Of a DNA stretch of 64,000 nucleotides, positions 63,645 through 64,000 are shown piece after piece; position 1 is the first letter of the stretch; every line of letters starts with the position of its first letter. Position numbers and translations under genes: made by a program. This stretch comes from JAAYAE01 sp963678395 (GTDB taxonomy: Bacteria; Bacillota; Negativicutes; Acidaminococcales; Acidaminococcaceae). Below the pieces are notes generated by a model. It ran no database searches and had not been told where the DNA came from. It worked only from the letters and a program-made list of their open reading frames with translations. Location: assembly GCA_963678395.1 (NCBI GenBank), contig OY782827.1:868001-932000 (forward strand), in the 5' to 3' direction.

Positions 63645-64000
63645 ATGAGTAAAGTGTGTACATTGTCAGAGGCAGTATCTAAATACGTAAAAGATGGGGA
63701 CCATATTGTTATTGGTGGTTTTACCACTAATCGGAAACCTTACGCGGCGGTTTATGAAATTTTGCGCCAAGGATTAAAAGATTTCGTTGGTGAAGGTGGA
63801 CCTGCCGGTGGTGATTGGGATTTGTTAATTGGAGAAAGTCGTGTTAAGGCCTATAATAATTGCTACACTGCCAATTCAGGTGTTACTAATGTATCTAGAA
63901 GATTTAGAGATTTTTTTGAAAAGGGTATGCTAAATATGGAAGATTATTCCCAAGATGCCATTATGCTTATGTTGCATGCTGCATCTTTGGGGTTGCCTTT
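63645..64000 (+). CDS. gctA: Glutaconate CoA-transferase, subunit A (5' part only)
   Basis: The window ends inside this gene; 118 residues are seen. The sequence MSKVCTLSEAVSKYVKDGDH, GGFTTNRKPYAAVYEILRQG, GGPAGGDWDLLIGESRVKAY and YTANSGVTNVSRRFRDFF closely resembles GctA of Acidaminococcus fermentans as I recall it. The enzyme activates (R)-2-hydroxyglutarate and glutaconate with CoA in glutamate fermentation, and the pathway leads to crotonyl-CoA, the substrate of the upstream operon. CAGGAGGT precedes the start. Confidence 0.92.
   Translation, partial: MSKVCTLSEAVSKYVKDGDHIVIGGFTTNRKPYAAVYEILRQGLKDFVGEGGPAGGDWDLLIGESRVKAYNNCYTANSGVTNVSRRFRDFFEKGMLNMEDYSQDAIMLMLHAASLGLP

Noticed and set aside
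1..64000. CRISPR array
   Set aside because: No regularly spaced direct repeats with unique spacers were seen anywhere; repeats found are the hisF duplication, IS ends and the pentapeptide coding repeats.

Overview
The window is low-GC bacterial chromosome, densely coded on both strands. It most likely comes from the Negativicutes, near the Acidaminococcaceae. The 3' edge holds the start of a gene that closely resembles glutaconate CoA-transferase subunit A of the Acidaminococcus 2-hydroxyglutarate pathway. Just upstream is a complete crotonyl-CoA/butyrate set (thiolase, acyl-CoA dehydrogenase, EtfB, ferredoxin-EtfA, Hbd, crotonase). The DUF5693-csaB-ftsEX-M23-ctpA envelope cluster also fits this class. 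The genus cannot be fixed from sequence alone.

Layout: 0-2.4 kb is the 3' end of a his operon (hisH-A-F-IE). 2.4-5.9 kb is glmM and a glmS ribozyme followed by glmS. 6-14.7 kb holds a broken PflX-like radical SAM gene, a ZTP riboswitch with an AICAR transformylase, a pentapeptide-repeat protein, a HAD phosphatase, a SpeD-like protein, recD2, comFC and an HD-GYP gene. At 14.8-15.0 kb lies a strong promoter and a structured RNA of about 210 nt. 15.1-21.9 kb carries a glutamine-type ABC transporter, then hpf, secA and prfB (with its programmed frameshift). 22-35.8 kb is the envelope operon, a hybrid histidine kinase and a REC-GGDEF-EAL gene. 35.9-43.2 kb has tRNA-Arg and a run of genes, many of them broken (LUD, thioesterase, histone-deacetylase-like, rph), together with rdgB and yfcE. 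43.2-45.9 kb is malic enzyme and two-subunit fumarase. 46-52 kb is an accessory island: an intact IS3 element, IS200 and IS21 remnants, an unusual metallo-beta-lactamase-fold protein, and a stand-alone reverse transcriptase preceded by its own promoter and a roughly 295-nt structured leader. 52-55.9 kb has a quinone oxidoreductase/MarR pair, a GNAT enzyme and decayed DNA. 55.9-64 kb is the crotonyl-CoA operon, an IclR regulator, a decayed IS3 copy and gctA.

Two things stand out. First, the reverse transcriptase plus upstream RNA has the layout of defence-type (DRT/UG) systems and is the best candidate for an undescribed system. Second, eight otherwise conserved genes are interrupted by different kinds of lesion: a 23-bp tandem duplication, +1 errors at A6 runs, in-frame TAA/TAG codons and an internal deletion. 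This suggests ongoing gene decay, with some of the single-base lesions possibly being sequence errors. The lesions hit hisF and etfA, so histidine synthesis and electron transfer to the butyrate pathway would be lost if they are real.
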